Below are positions 50,380-62,984 of a stretch of DNA of 64,000 nucleotides, in pieces. Under the pieces are notes generated by a model. The model made no database searches. It was not told the DNA's origin and saw only the letters and a list, made by a program, of their open reading frames with translations. This DNA is from Semisulcospira habei (taxonomy: Eukaryota > Mollusca > Gastropoda > Semisulcospiridae). How positions within the stretch are numbered: position 1 is the stretch's first letter; the number at the start of each line of letters is the position of its first letter. The position numbers and the translations under genes are program-made. The stretch lies in NCBI GenBank assembly GCA_036245525.1, contig BTPG01000003.1, positions 210,628,570-210,692,569 on the forward strand. Direction: 5' to 3'.

Positions 50380-51460
50380 TCACCCACAACTTGCTTGAAT
50401 TGGCGATTTCTGTGACTGCAATAACCGTGATATACGAGCAATTGTCACGTGAACAACAAACAGCATTTCTTCTCCACAGAGGTGTAACATCTAAACTCCA
50501 ACATCTTCTTACCCCAAAGCACTGTATGAGTCTTGACTTGCTTTATTTGTTTGCTGTACTCAATGTATGCCTACTCACAATTCTTACTGGTTAGGCCTAC
50601 ACTGCCCATTTAACTAACGTCCGCTTTTTTAATGGTAATCATTTTGTGTCACATTTTCTTGTGCTTGTTCCTTGTTGATTTGGTTGTTGTTGTTGCTGCT
50701 GCTGCTCATATTGTTGGTTGTTGTTGTTATTGTGTTTAGTGTTATTTCCTTATAGTGCATTGTAACAGTTTTTATGAAACACAGTTTTAACTCATCTTTT
50801 AAACTTTATTGCATTACAATTTGCTTACATTGCGTTTTCTGTGACTATGATAACCATGACATTCGAGCAGTTGTCAATATGTTGTTGTTGTGTTTATTTT
50901 ATTTTTTGTAGCAGGGGCGGATCTATTGGGAGGGGGGTATTCTATGGGTTCCGGACCACCCACCCCCCCCTCCCACCCCCCACCCCCGACTTAAAATGCT
51001 ATAACAAAGGTCCCTTTTGGGGTTTTTTGGAACCCCCACCCACCCACCCCCCACTCCCGTCGGGAGTGCCTTTTGTGTCACCCCCAACCTCGAGGTAGCT
51101 GATCTGCGCCGGCTTAGAATACATTTTAGAATACTCTCCTCTTTCAACAGTTCTAGCACTATCCACCACACTCCACACCCCAAGCTGACTGTCGTAATGT
51201 ATTTCACTATTTGTGGTACGTGAGTCGTTGTCTAAAGCGTGCGCATGCGTGCGTGAGTTGTGAGTGCGCGGTTAGAGTTATAATTATTATAAGATAAGCG
51301 CATTATAAATACCGTAATTATTATTATTATCATTTTCTTACAGTTTATATAAAACGTATTTTTTAAAAAACGCATCTTTAAAACTTGATTGTATCAAAAC
51401 TTGCTTAAATTTGGCGTTTTCGGTGATTAATAACCATGACATTCGAGCAGTTGACAAAAT
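50380..51460. repeat. Repeated unit with ATTCGAGCAGTTGTC, several copies
   Basis: Similar stretches (ACTTGCTTAAATTTGGCGTT, ATAACCATGACATTCGAGCA, GTTGTC) occur near 50390, 50825 and 51405, and again near 54980, each after an AAACACAGTTTTAACTC-like lead. G/C-rich tracts at 50920-51060 belong to a different repeat (GGGGCGGATCTATTGGG). Confidence 0.65.
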
Positions 51461-51519
51461 GAAAACTTCATTTGCGTTTTACTCCACGTATATATAATTA
51501 TATATTTACATATTTCCAA

Positions 51520-51640
51520 TTTAGTCAGCCGCAGGATATGAATCGACCGTGACAGCTCAGAGGTGGTGTCTGCTTAGTTTGGTGTCCTATTGGCTCCAAT
51601 CTAATTAGCCACTACCCTTGAGTCACCTATAAGAGTGCAT
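51520..51640. mobile_element. Foldback relative of family B
   Basis: GTCAGCCGCAGGATATGAAT, GACAGCTCAGAGGTGGTGTC and TCTAATTAGCCACTACCCTT; paralogue at 55125-55310 (split there by a family C hairpin). Confidence 0.55.
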
Positions 51641-51689
51641 CAGCTTCTTCATGGAAAAGGGCCTCCACGCGGCATGGACTTATGATAGT

Positions 51690-51793
51690 GTAACCCTTTG
51701 GCTGCGGGTAGAGCGTTTCGTCGCGATGATTCCTACAGGAATTCCTACAGGAAACATCGCGACGAAATGCGCTAGCAGCAGCCGTAGGGTTAA
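51690..51793. mobile_element. Complete hairpin MITE, family D
   Basis: TAACCCTTTGGCTGCGGGTA and GCAGCAGCCGTAGGGTTAA ends; GCGTTTCGTCGCGATGATTC pairs with AAACATCGCGACGAAATGCG around TACAGGAATTCCTACAGG. TTAA at 51790-51793, TAA at the other side. Confidence 0.85.
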
Positions 51794-52439
51794 TATGCCT
51801 GTTGCAGATGGGGCAGGCAGACCTGATCCATCGGATGTGTGAACATAACAGCAAGCTTCAGGCCCCACATTCCGAATGATGTAATTACAGACACCTCCCA
51901 GACCCAGCGACTGGACGGTGTCAGTTTCTTACTGAACAGCCGCGTGTGTACTTTTTAAAAACTATTTTGGACTGCTTTCACGTTAATGATGTAGTTCTAC
52001 TACTTTTGTTTTTAAAATGACTATCAACTGAAGTTATATATACTAGTTAAGTTCAGTAAAATTAAGGTGGTGACTGTTTATGCCGGAGCGACTGTCTGAA
52101 CACCGGCGCTGTTACTATGGCGGCGACGGGCCCCCAGGTGCTGTTTGACCGTTGTTCAGTTTTATGTTGCCTCGATCGGAGATCTTCTCCGTATCGACGC
52201 GGGTATTTTGTTTCTGTTGTTAACTTGTTTTATGTACTAGTTTTAGCCAAGTAGGAACTTCAGTAATAAAGAACATTATAATACTGTGTTAAGGGGGCAT
52301 AGGGCTGTCTTAGCGGTATTCTGTTTTTGTCAGGGAGGTTCGGGTCGGGATGAGGCCACTGGCGCTGGCCATTAGATGCCTTGGCGACGGGCTTCACCCG
52401 TCCAGAGTCATTGTCCATTGTGTAGTTCTGTGATTGTAA

Positions 52440-52556
52440 TTTGTGGAATGATCGAGTGAGTGAATGTAAGCAGCACCTGTGGTGGCAACAAATGTGAATT
52501 TCCCCATGAGGGATTAATAAAGTATTATTGTATTGTATTGTATTGTATAAACATTC
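52440..52556. mobile_element. 3' tail of a LINE/SINE, ending in (TATTG)n
   Basis: AATTTCCCCATGAGGGATTA, ATAAAGTATTATTG then TATTG repeats: a 3' end common to many invertebrate non-LTR elements. How far the element extends upstream (perhaps to 52070) cannot be set. The AATAAA here could also serve as a poly(A) signal for the RPTP gene, which is speculative. Confidence 0.5.
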
Positions 52557-53029
52557 AGTTACTCGTTTATTTATATACTCTTGATTTACTATGATTGTGT
52601 GCTGAGATTCTTCCATTTATTCCACGTGTCTGCATTATTTACTAACGCCTGTCTCAGATTTATCTTTAAAATTTCATACATAAAAAAGTTAATTAAAACG
52701 TTAACCATTTACTCCAAGTGTCAAACCTGTTGTATAAAACGCACGTTAATAATTGTGGCGTGTGGCCGTGAGGTGTGTGGACGGGAGGTTTCGAACAGAA
52801 CTGTCACCATCGGCAGTTTGGGATGTTTTATAGATTTGTAAAACAGAATTTTCTTCAGGAGGTACGGTGTGTGTGTGTGTTTGGGGAAGGGAGGGGGAAA
52901 AGGTACAGAGGAGAAAGGGGTGTGTAGGCAGGAGGAGGGGTTGTGTTATAGTAACTGGAGGTCTAGTAATGTGCGAAACTTGCTGTGTATTTTTCGCAAT
53001 TTGTGTCTTATCCGTACATCTTTCCAGCC

Positions 53030-53344
53030 CATGTCTGACATGCACCAACTCGGTCTGCTTTTAAGTCACTGCTCAATACCTATCTGTTTTCTTATGCGTA
53101 TAGTTAGATGCATTTTCAGCGCGTAGGCAATCGTTGGCAGCAACTGTTCTTGTAACAGTGTGTGTGTATATGTGTGAGTGTGAGCTTTCGATATGTGTCA
53201 CTGTAGTTTTTGTCACAGTAACATTTATTGTAGCGTTTTCTTTCTTGTACTTTTTGTTCTGTAATTTTTGATCTTGTAAAGCGCTTAGCAGCATCATTCA
53301 TTTCAAGGTTAAGCGTACTATTACTATTATAAATGTACTATTAC

Positions 53345-53404
<60 letters not shown>
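53030..53404. mobile_element. 3' tail of a LINE, ending in (ATT)n
   Basis: TTGTAAAGCGCTTAGCAGC and GTTAAGCGTACTATTACTAT followed by (ATT)n at 53338-53404; the AAGCGCTTAG motif before a microsatellite is typical of CR1/Rex1-like 3' ends. 53405-54900 is C- and T-rich or G-rich low-complexity DNA without coding signs. Confidence 0.55.
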
Positions 53405-55124
53405 CTACTACTCTTGATGAAACTACTTTCTATACATGTATTTAAACTGCAGTCACACTCCCGCCCCCCCCCCCTCCTCCACCCCCCGGCACCCGCCTTT
53501 TCCCCGACCTCGCTCAGTCTCTCCTTCCCACAGGTGCGCCCTGTTTTGACATCATCGCCCCTCTCGGCCATTTAATGGCTGGCCAGATTTTTGGAGCGTA
53601 ACTTGGGCGAAAATTGGTCAGAACAGCGCGCACCGCTCCTTGTCTGCATCTACCCACACGCTATCACTATCACACCTCAATCTCACGCTCAGCTCCAAAC
53701 TACTCCCTCACGCTGATACACTGAACCAACACTTTCCTGTCAGTTGGGCAAAATAACGGAGGCATTTTATTCCCGTGACTCTCACTTGTCAAACATGTAA
53801 GACAACATCTATCCCAACCACTAGGTTTACTGGTTGTTTCCTGCTGTGTGGGTTTGTCTTTCAAAGTCTAGGCTGTCGCTTGCGGCTGCTGCCCTAGCAG
53901 GATGACTGGTGTACTTAATTCTCAGTTCCGTTTCTTAGTCACCCCTGTACCGCCCACGCATCTACCTCCCCTACTCTCACTCCTCCCACCCAATTTTTCA
54001 TCCATTCCTCGCCTACGGATTCTCATTCCCGGCCTTCCAGACTTTCCCACCCTCTATCTCTCTCTCAATCTCCATCTCCCAACGTAGCATTCAACAGTCG
54101 GGAATTTCCCCTCCTAGTCACACACAGTACTTCGGCGACCACCGGACACCGCCCACACCCACGCATTGAGTCGTCTCTCCCTCCATTTAAAATATGTTTA
54201 TCACTCATCCCTCGCCTAAACACCACTTATGTTTAATGGTTTTGCTACGGCTCTTTCGTGTTGTATGAGCAAAGATGTCACAAAATTTGCCTCCACTGGC
54301 AGTGATGGGATTAGCAAATACTCGTCATGTTAACTCACGCGGAAACGTGAACTTGAACGTGTACGAAAGGATATGGCGGGAAGGAAGAGAGGTTGGGGGG
54401 AGGGGGGGGGGGGAGGGGGAGAGAGGCTTTGAAAACAACACGAACAGTTTAATCTAGTCATTAAAATTGCCGTAAAGTTGGTGTCTGTGAGACTTTAGTT
54501 TATGTGGCTCGCTGTACGTACAAGCGTAGACATGTTTCCTACTCTGCTCTTTGCCACTACCATCCACCAATCAATCAGTAGTATTATTTTTAGAACCATT
54601 GTTGCTGTTGTTTTGTTTCTGTTGGGTATTTTTTTTATTTTATTGTTTGTTGTCGCTGTTTTAAATTGGGTTTTTATTAATATTTTTATTATTATTTCAT
54701 TTATTTTTTATTTTATTTTATTTTTATTTTATTATTATTTTTTTTTTTTTTTTTTTTTTTTTTGGGGGGGAGTGGGGGTGGAGTGGGGGAGGGGAGGAGG
54801 AGGGCAATGTTAGGTTTGGTTGCTTGGTTGTTGTTATTTTGTGTGTATTTGTTTTGATGTTTTGTTGCCGCTGGAGGTTTTTGCAATTCTTGTCCTTGTT
54901 TTAACATTTCTTTGAAATATAAATATGACAATTTATATGAAACCTATTTTTAAACGTTTTTAAAACGTTTATCAAAATATCCGCTTAAATTTCTTTTTCT
55001 GTGACTGTTACAACCATGGCATTCGAACAGTTGCCTATCATGGAGTACTGTCAAAAGATTTGTCAACATTTAATGTGTACACATAATGTGTATTTTGTTG
55101 TCGTGTACATCTTTCCATTCTAGT

Positions 55125-55310
55125 CAGTCGCAGGATATGAGTCGACCTTGACAGCTCAAAGGCGGTGTCTGATTAACTTTCCAGTGCGTAAAACACCATC
55201 GTGACAACTGCGGCCGACGTGGGCTCGATGGCATTTTGCTCACAGGGTTGTTGTGCCCTCGGTGTCAAGCTAATCAGGCACTAGCTGTCAGCTGTATATA
55301 ACAGTACATC
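55125..55310. mobile_element. Foldback element with nested family C hairpin
   Basis: GTCAGTCGCAGGATATGAGT, CTCAAAGGCGGTGTCTGATT and CAAGCTAATCAGGCACTAGC pair loosely; the family C hairpin 55183-55248 (CAGTGCGTAAAACACCATCG / GATGGCATTTTGCTCACAGG) is inserted in the middle. 55430-57420 has no recognised element beyond a GACG/GGCG run at 55861-55900. Confidence 0.6.
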
Positions 55311-57425
55311 AATGTATTGTAAGAGCACGGCCTCCACGCTAAACAGGCATGTTTCTCCAGCGCCCTATCACACCAGATGAAGGTGAATAGGTTTATAGGC
55401 ACTGCCATCGAGCCGTCATTGTCAATCAAACTTTTCAGCTTGTGCGAAAATAAAGCCACTTTAAAAAGCATGATAATTTATTTTTTTCTATTATCGTATG
55501 TCTTTGTCAGTTTTTCATCATCACCAATAGAGTAAAGGTTTGCGATTGTTGAACGTAAAACTGTGTTGTTTGTTGTGCTGTGCTGTGTCACACGATTTTC
55601 ACGTTGTACGTGTGTGCCTGTTTGTGATTTTGGACCTTACAGCTGAAGTCGTTTTATTGTCTAACTTAGTTTAAAAATACAGTAGATCTTAGGATGGGGT
55701 TGGTTATAGCGCGTTCCGTTGAATGCGAAGGACATAACAGGAGGGCGGGGCTCATTATTTGGCAAAGAAGTAACAAGAAAAAAATGTCCTCACGTCTAGC
55801 CACTCTAACCATGCTGTTGAACGTCATTTTGGCGCAAAGCGCCGTATGCGCGTATGGATGGACGGGCGGGCGGGCGGACGGACGGACGGACGGACGGATG
55901 GATGGTATATATTTTAAGTTATTGGTCGGAGGGGTTCGCTACACGGACCTTTGTAGGCCTGAGGGAGGTCAAAGAAATCATTGTACCCCGAAGGCCGAAT
56001 AACGTTTTTGTTTTCCTTCCTTCGTGTATTGTTTAGAAAAAAAATCCAGTTGACGAAGGCCGCTTCTGTGGCGGATATGCGACACCTTTGAATATACATG
56101 TTCTGCCGGGGATTCCCAGTCCTTACGCTGAGAGAGAGTGTGACGTAGCATGATTCCGTGTGAAGAGCAAATTTCGCGAGTTAAAAGCTTATCTTGGCTT
56201 GTGTACAGAATGATTCAAACTGCAATGTCTACAAAAGGTCGTAAAAGTATTACAGTGACAGTGCTTCTTGACTGCTGTGTGATTCCAAAAAATTAAGAAC
56301 TTCTTGATGAAGCGATCGGCATTTGAATGTGATAGCATGTCATTGCACGTTAGCTTGGTGCCTTGTGCTTTTAGATTCAAGATGACTTTGAAGGGGATGC
56401 TTCGAGTGTGCAGCAGATTGTCGTTGTTTTATTCTAAAGTGTCATGTGTGTTTGGATATTTGGAAAAAGGAATACCAAAGAACGCTCGTTGTTAACAGCG
56501 GGACTAGTGCTGAGATGGATTTTAAGGTAAGGCTTATTTTACAGCGTTGACATAATGTCAGAAAGTCTTCGAAAATTCGTGAGATGTTTTTCTTCAGATA
56601 GTCCCGTATTGAGTGACGTGAAGAGAGAACTTTGGCAATATCGTGCTTTGTGTGTGACATCTTGAAAGAAAACACTGAAAATAATAGTACTACATGCATC
56701 GAGATTCGCCAATATTGTAATTGAAAACAAGTTTGAACAAATAAAGTATAAGGAAGACACGGAATAATGAGCAGAACAGCTAATACAGACTCTATTAGAC
56801 ACATTCGATTGATGCTCATCAGACGCACTGACCAGCACCTGATTTTGTGTCTACATATTCGAAATTGACATCTTGGTTTGTTTCTTTTAGGTAAAAACGA
56901 AGAGTGTTTACCGCTGTGTTGTTAGATTTTAAAGTGTTGTTGGGTGTGTATTTTCGTTGCTCTATGCTTTGGTGTAATTGTGGCATGTTGGTAATATTGA
57001 CATCTGCCGGCTGAGCAGACGACAGTGTGTTGTTTACAACGATTGCTGTCTCTGATTGGTTAAAAAAATACTCGGAAGCTATTTTTGTTCCGTGATTTCC
57101 CGAACTTTGAAAATGCTCGGTGCATGGCGATGAGCTGGATTTGGCGAAGGCTTTTGCTATTTGCGCTGTGTAATTAGTGGTGAAATATTGTTTAAGTTGG
57201 CTCCTCACGTCGTAAAAAATAAGGCACAGGATGTGTAATACGTCAAATAGGACTACTTTAGTGCGTTTTTTTTTTCTGCTATTTTGTCGAACCGAGTTGT
57301 TATCAAGACTCGAAAACAAGGTCCTAACGCGTCATCGAGAGGGCTATAAAACGTCCGCCATTTTTCGCTACAGGGGTTTTTATATCACGGTCACATGGTA
57401 CAGTTTTCGCTAAAGTGACTGGTTG

Positions 57426-57441
57426 TGTGACGTAGGGGGGA

Positions 57442-57530
<89 letters not shown>

Positions 57531-57540
57531 GTATGTAATG

Positions 57541-57603
<63 letters not shown>

Positions 57604-57619
57604 TCCCCCCTACGTCACA
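57426..57619. repeat. Giant palindrome: (TA)n inside perfect 19-bp inverted arms
   Basis: TGTGACGTAGGGGGGAAAC at 57426-57444 and its exact complement at 57601-57619 enclose about 155 bp of almost pure TA with a GTATGTAATGT interruption near 57535. Confidence 0.95.
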
Positions 57620-58197
<578 letters not shown>

Positions 58198-58565
58198 GTT
58201 AAGCATTCCGTGTCATCAGTGAAATTTTACTACAGAATAAGATGGCCGTCAGCCGGGAACGCAAAAACTCTTCGTGTTATATATATATGAGGGAAATAAT
58301 ATATGTAGTGGAAGGCTCTAAATGATAAGTCTGTCATTCCTTCTCTCCTATCCCCCTTCTTTTATATACTGTGTAGTTGGCTCCCAAATAAATACCTCAT
58401 GAGCAAGTGGTTGCCGGTGTCAGTCTCGGTTGGCATGCACACAACTGAAAATGACTTCAGCTCCACTGTTCTCCACCCACTAGCTTGTATAAAGTCAGCA
58501 CTTTGTCAATGTAAATTTGAATAATGTAGTTGAAATATGTTGTTCCACAGTAAAGCTGTATTTTG

Positions 58566-58740
58566 AGGGGCAGCTGGGTGGCTCGGTGGTAGTGTGTTTG
58601 ACTCTCATCCCAAAGGTCCTGGGTTCGAATACAGCTTGGGTCAAAATTTGTTCAGACCCTATTTCTGTGACCCATCTTTGAAATCACCTTATGGACAAAA
58701 GATGTTAAGCCCTAAACATTTAACATTTTGTATTTGAGGT
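58566..58740 (+). mobile_element. tRNA-derived SINE
   Basis: Box A-like GTGGCTCGGTGGTAGTG and box B-like CCTGGGTTCGAATACAG spaced as in a tRNA; acceptor ends do not pair, so it is not a tRNA gene. The tail has GGACAAAAGATGTTAAGCCC. 58760-59400 shows nothing else. Confidence 0.7.
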
Positions 58741-59406
58741 AGTTACTTTTGTATGGGTGCCTATGTGCATTGTAGCCTAATATGCTTTCAACATACTTGA
58801 CTGTACATGTATACTTTAAATGAATGTTTGCAAATACAGCATTTCTTTTGAAAATAAACAAAGATATTATTCTTTACTCACAATGATCATGTGCAAACAT
58901 AACGGGGCATATTGAAACATGTGACATTTGTTTTGTTTCCTTATAATTTGTAACCAAAAACTGCTGGGAAACTGAGATTCAGCTGGAGAGATAGGTACAT
59001 CCACTACCAATCTGTTCACAAACATCTTTCAACCAGAGATGTTCACCGACCTGCTTTCACGGATACACCAAAGGAGCATGTAGCATTGCTTGCAGCAGGT
59101 ATATTAAAACAAATTCACATTATTCATTAATTAATGTTTGTAGATGATGCCAGAAAAATTATTAAAAAAAAAAAAAACACTCTGTGACAACACTCTTTGG
59201 TGTGCTTTTTCATCAGTGAATCTGTGAATGATTGAATGAATGTAAACATGCTCACAATGCCTGGCTGAAAAAAATTAAATAAACAAATGTACCGAGGTAA
59301 CCAGTATGCATTTTTATCCAAGACTGAAAGTGGTTTGTTGGTTGGTTCATGGTTTAACATCCACATTACAACGGTGATGATAATCGCATATTTTACATAA
59401 AAAAGA

Positions 59407-59542
<136 letters not shown>

Positions 59543-59690
59543 CGTTTGTTTCATTTAGCGAAGTAGAAACTGTATGGGTTTCAAATTTTTGAGGAGGGAA
59601 AAAATATCCATCTACGGGGATTGAACCCTGTTACCTGCGTGGCAAAAAGAGTATTTTACCACTGCACTAACTCAACTACTAAGTGATAGC
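59543..59690 (-). mobile_element. tRNA-Gly-like SINE
   Basis: On the minus strand: GTTAGTGCAGTGGTAAAA (box A), TTTTGCCACGCAGG (Gly-GCC-like anticodon arm), CAGGGTTCAATCCCCG (box B). Acceptor stem does not pair, so a SINE or tRNA pseudogene. 59700-60560 holds nothing recognised. Confidence 0.65.
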
Positions 59691-60605
59691 TTGTGCATTT
59701 AATTACTTATAGATAAACCTTCTCATCCCGTATCTCCCGTTGTTGTTTGTTCCAGTTTACTTTCCCACTGTCACTAATAGTGATCGAAAACTAGTAGTTT
59801 GCAACAGTTTGGGCGTAGGTTATACTTGTTGGTTTGGTAGTTGATTTCCTCCTTTCTTATGCGGGCTTGGGACGGCTACGGCGGAGATATGATCTGCCGG
59901 AAGTCAGACATCGCTTGTATCTCTTTTTGAAAACGCACTCGCAAACGACCCAAAGTGCCAATTTTTGCGCGGGACCCCCTCATTTTTTCATAAATAATGT
60001 GTGTGATATGATCTAAAGTACGATTTTATCGAATAAAAAGGGCCTGAGCAATTGACCAACATTGCAAACACTTGTAATGTTATTGATAACATCCGGGCAA
60101 TTTGCGAATTTACAACATAAACTTTTGTCGATTACAGTTAGAATTCCAATTATCAGAACACACTTTTTTTTACGAGAAAATACTAACATACTTTATGAAG
60201 TGACCGAAATGTTTCTTTATCATTTTAACACACTATTCGATAAATTTTTATTGTGTTCTGAAATCAGCTATTTAGCGTGTTTTCGCACATGGGGTAGGTC
60301 ACGCAAAAGGCTCAAACTTACAAATATGCCCGGGACCATGGGTCTTTCAGGGTGGCAATAGCCTCCAGACTCAATAAGGCTCTCAAAAAACCCTATAAGC
60401 GGCAGTTTTCAATTAAAAAATGTAGGTATAGTATACAACCTTAAGCGCATTCGGAAGCGTGTAAACTGTAGAGTAGAACCCAACAGAGAAAGAAACAAAC
60501 ACGCTTAGAAAAGACAGTTAGAACTCAGTTTATTAATATTTCGATTCAAGTATACAATTCAGTCGCTACTGACCTTGTCGGCAAAGAAGCACTTTGTATA
60601 CTTAG

Positions 60606-60737
<132 letters not shown>

Positions 60738-60908
60738 TGTGTTTCTTTTTAGGTCTCTCTTGAAGTATCAATATATGTGTCTGCTTCGAAATATCAACAA
60801 AGTGTGAGTAACTGCCTTTTCTAAGCATACTTCTTTCTCCGTTGGATTCTTCTCAGAATTCGCCTTAGGGAGAATGAGGAGAGGCACACAACCCCTGTCC
60901 TCATGCTG

Positions 60909-61134
60909 GATCTTTTACCCCATCACAGCCGAACAAATTTGAACACCATCCAACTGCAAGGGGTATAGATCCTCATCAGCCCCCACAACTGAGGGGGCTC
61001 ATGAGGATCTATACCTCTTGCTGAGACCAATTGGAACCCGCGTCACCTGGACGGTTGTGGCTTTCGGTCGTTGAAATGATGTGAACACTGATTTCTGACA
61101 CACAGTATGCGTTCAGTGGCAGGGAAGGGGTTAA
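60909..61134. mobile_element. TTAA hairpin MITE, family A
   Basis: TTTTACCCCATCACAGCCGA at the left, GTGGCAGGGAAGGGGTTAA at the right; core GGTATAGATCCTCATCAGCC / GGCTCATGAGGATCTATACC with a tiny loop. TTAA at 61131-61134. Confidence 0.82.
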
Positions 61135-61367
61135 CAACTGTTTGTTCGTCTGAGTGGTGGTGGTAAGGACGCGTCACTTCCGGCAAACGGTATCGTCAGC
61201 AGCAGCCAAGTGGTTAAAGGAGGTGCAGGACTAGATAAAGACCTCTGGGTGCCAAGCTTGTTCTCTCGCCAATCGTGAAGTGTCATGGCCGACCTGCCTC
61301 TTGAACTGGCGCGTCTACTGAAGCCCACAACTCCGAGTATAGGAACCTTGACCATGGTGCCCAGTGG

Positions 61368-61472
61368 TATACTGACGAGGAAAAGAAATGCGACATTTTT
61401 GGAACCATCGAAAACACTAAACTGTTTTCGATGGTTCCAAAAAATGTCGCATTTCTTTTGCACGTCAGTATA
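61368..61472. mobile_element. Long near-perfect hairpin, family F
   Basis: TATACTGACGAGGAAAAGAA, ATGCGACATTTTTGGAACCA, TCGAAAACAC pair with the segment 61424-61472 over about 48 bp; loop about 8 nt. Upstream of the duplicated P-loop exon. Confidence 0.9.
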
Positions 61473-61718
61473 TAAGTCATGCAAATAATCTGGTCTGTGA
61501 ATGAATAAAAGTTACATGTCTCTTTATTCTCTTTGTTTTCATAATCAGCATCGTCATGAATATCATCAGCGTTATTATCAGTCTTATCATTAGTTATAAC
61601 ATTACAATCCGTAGATGCAGTGCAAATGCCGGCAAAGTAGTGAAGATAGGTGTGTTTGAATCGTGGTCACGATCCCAGCTTTTAATCATTCTCATGTGTG
61701 TCCTTTGTATTCAGTCAG

Positions 61719-61854
61719 GGACAGAGCCTCTAAAAGTGGAATGTTCCGTGCCATTTGTGACGTCATCAACCGGATGACGTATGATCATGACGTTGACGTG
61801 TATATGGCGGTGCGGCACGAGCAGATTGTCAGATCTGAATGTGTGACATCACTG
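61719..61854 (+). CDS. Duplicate of the D2 P-loop exon (alternative exon or paralogue remnant)
   Basis: Acceptor AGTCAG, donor GTAAAC; 136 bp, the same length and phase as 49153-49288. First G completes Leu, then DRASKSGMFRAICDVINRMT and a tail ending SECVTSL; about 35 of 45 residues match the upstream copy. Open, no stop. It also has Lys in place of the P-loop Arg. No copies of other PTP exons were found between 49.9 and 61.7 kb, so it could be an alternative 3' exon of the same gene, or what remains of a tandem paralogue. Confidence 0.8.
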
Positions 61855-62028
61855 GTAAACTTGTTCATTTTGCTTACCGACCTATTCACTGTTTTCCGTC
61901 CCATCCTTTTTTTTTTTGACGTTGGTTGTTCGCATCCATTACACGATTCCTTTTTTAAGTTCGTCAACAGCAGCGACCACTCTTACGAGAGACCACCTGT
62001 CATTAAAGACAACATTTAGGTGGCTACA

Positions 62029-62262
62029 GCCACAGTCACAGCTACAGCCACAGTCACAGCTACAGCCACAGCTACAGCCACAGTCACAGCTACAGCCACA
62101 GTCACAGTTACAGCCACAGTCACAGCTACAGCCACAGCTACAGCCACAGCTACAGCCACAGTCACAGCTACAGCCACAGTCACAGCTACAGCCACAGCTA
62201 CAGCCACAGCCACAGTCACAGCTACAGCCACAGCCACAGCCACAGCTACAGCCACAGTCTGT
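62029..62262. repeat. 12-bp minisatellite (CACAGCTACAGC variants)
   Basis: About 19 copies of CACAGTCACAGC/CACAGCTACAGC-type units. It directly abuts the right half of a family B hairpin. Confidence 0.95.
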
Positions 62263-62389
62263 CGGCGCCAAGCTAATCTGGCACTGCCCTTGAATTATCA
62301 TGGTCGATCCATCTCCTGCATCTGGTACATAGTCGTTTGATGACGCCTCCAAAATTTGTGAAATACGGCCGTCGGGCTGAATGAGTTAA
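62263..62389. mobile_element. Right half of a family B MITE
   Basis: GGCGCCAAGCTAATCTGGCA, CTGCCCTTGAATTATCATGG, then CGTCGGGCTGAATGAGTTAA; TTAA at 62386-62389. The left half is replaced by the 12-bp array. 62390-62849 is intron without other features. Confidence 0.8.
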
Positions 62390-62849
62390 TGCCAGGTGAC
62401 ACTGCGCTTCAAGACCTCTCTTGAGAGAGCACCTGTCTCTGACAATTGCTTTTCTGTTGTAATAAATGGTTGATACAGACAGGCACCGCTGAACTGTATC
62501 ACAATACTCGTTGTCACACTGACCAGACTGTTTTGTTGTTGCTGAGTACTACAGTGATCAAAGTCCAAAACTATGTCTGTTTCCAGTTGTATATTATTTT
62601 AATTCCCTTGGAAGTGGACATGTGTCTTATGGATAAATGTACATTGGCTGGTCTTCTTTCTTCACCTATCTCTGAAATACCAATAACCACGGCAACAATA
62701 AAGTCGGTTTGATTAGTGATAAGGTCCAAAATCGCAGACCCGCATACCATAATATGTTTCTTGCTTCTGCAAAAATGTGTTGATGTTTGAATGTTGGATA
62801 CTACGTGTGCATGGTTGCCAGCTGACAGACGACTGTTGTGTATGTGTAG

Positions 62850-62918
62850 GAGCAGTACCGGTATATTTACCACATCCTGCAGACCTATCAGCGAAGAAAC
62901 GCTGTCTACAGCAATTGA
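62850..62918 (+). CDS. Duplicate of the RPTP terminal exon (VYSN-stop)
   Basis: Acceptor GTGTAG; stop TGA 62916-62918. It encodes EQYRYIYHILQTYQRRNAVY and SN, clearly homologous to 49812-49883, and again ends with a YxN tail motif. It is in frame 0 after the exon at 61719-61854. Together they would give a complete alternative C-terminus. Confidence 0.8.
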   Translation, partial: EQYRYIYHILQTYQRRNAVYSN

Positions 62919-62984
62919 GGATCGTCAACGCAGCCTCACGCTGACTGTACAAAGTGCTGACACCCTTCACTATCGAGGACGAAT

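Noticed and set aside
56819..57319. Minus-strand ORF of 166 codons
   Set aside because: Length is within chance for a 64-kb window read in six frames. Low-complexity Asn/Ser-rich product, no motif, no splice context.
58566..58640. tRNA gene
   Set aside because: Box A and box B are present but acceptor stem halves do not pair and a SINE-type tail follows.
59600..59690. tRNA-Gly gene on the minus strand
   Set aside because: D, anticodon and T regions resemble tRNA-Gly-GCC, but no acceptor stem; better a SINE.
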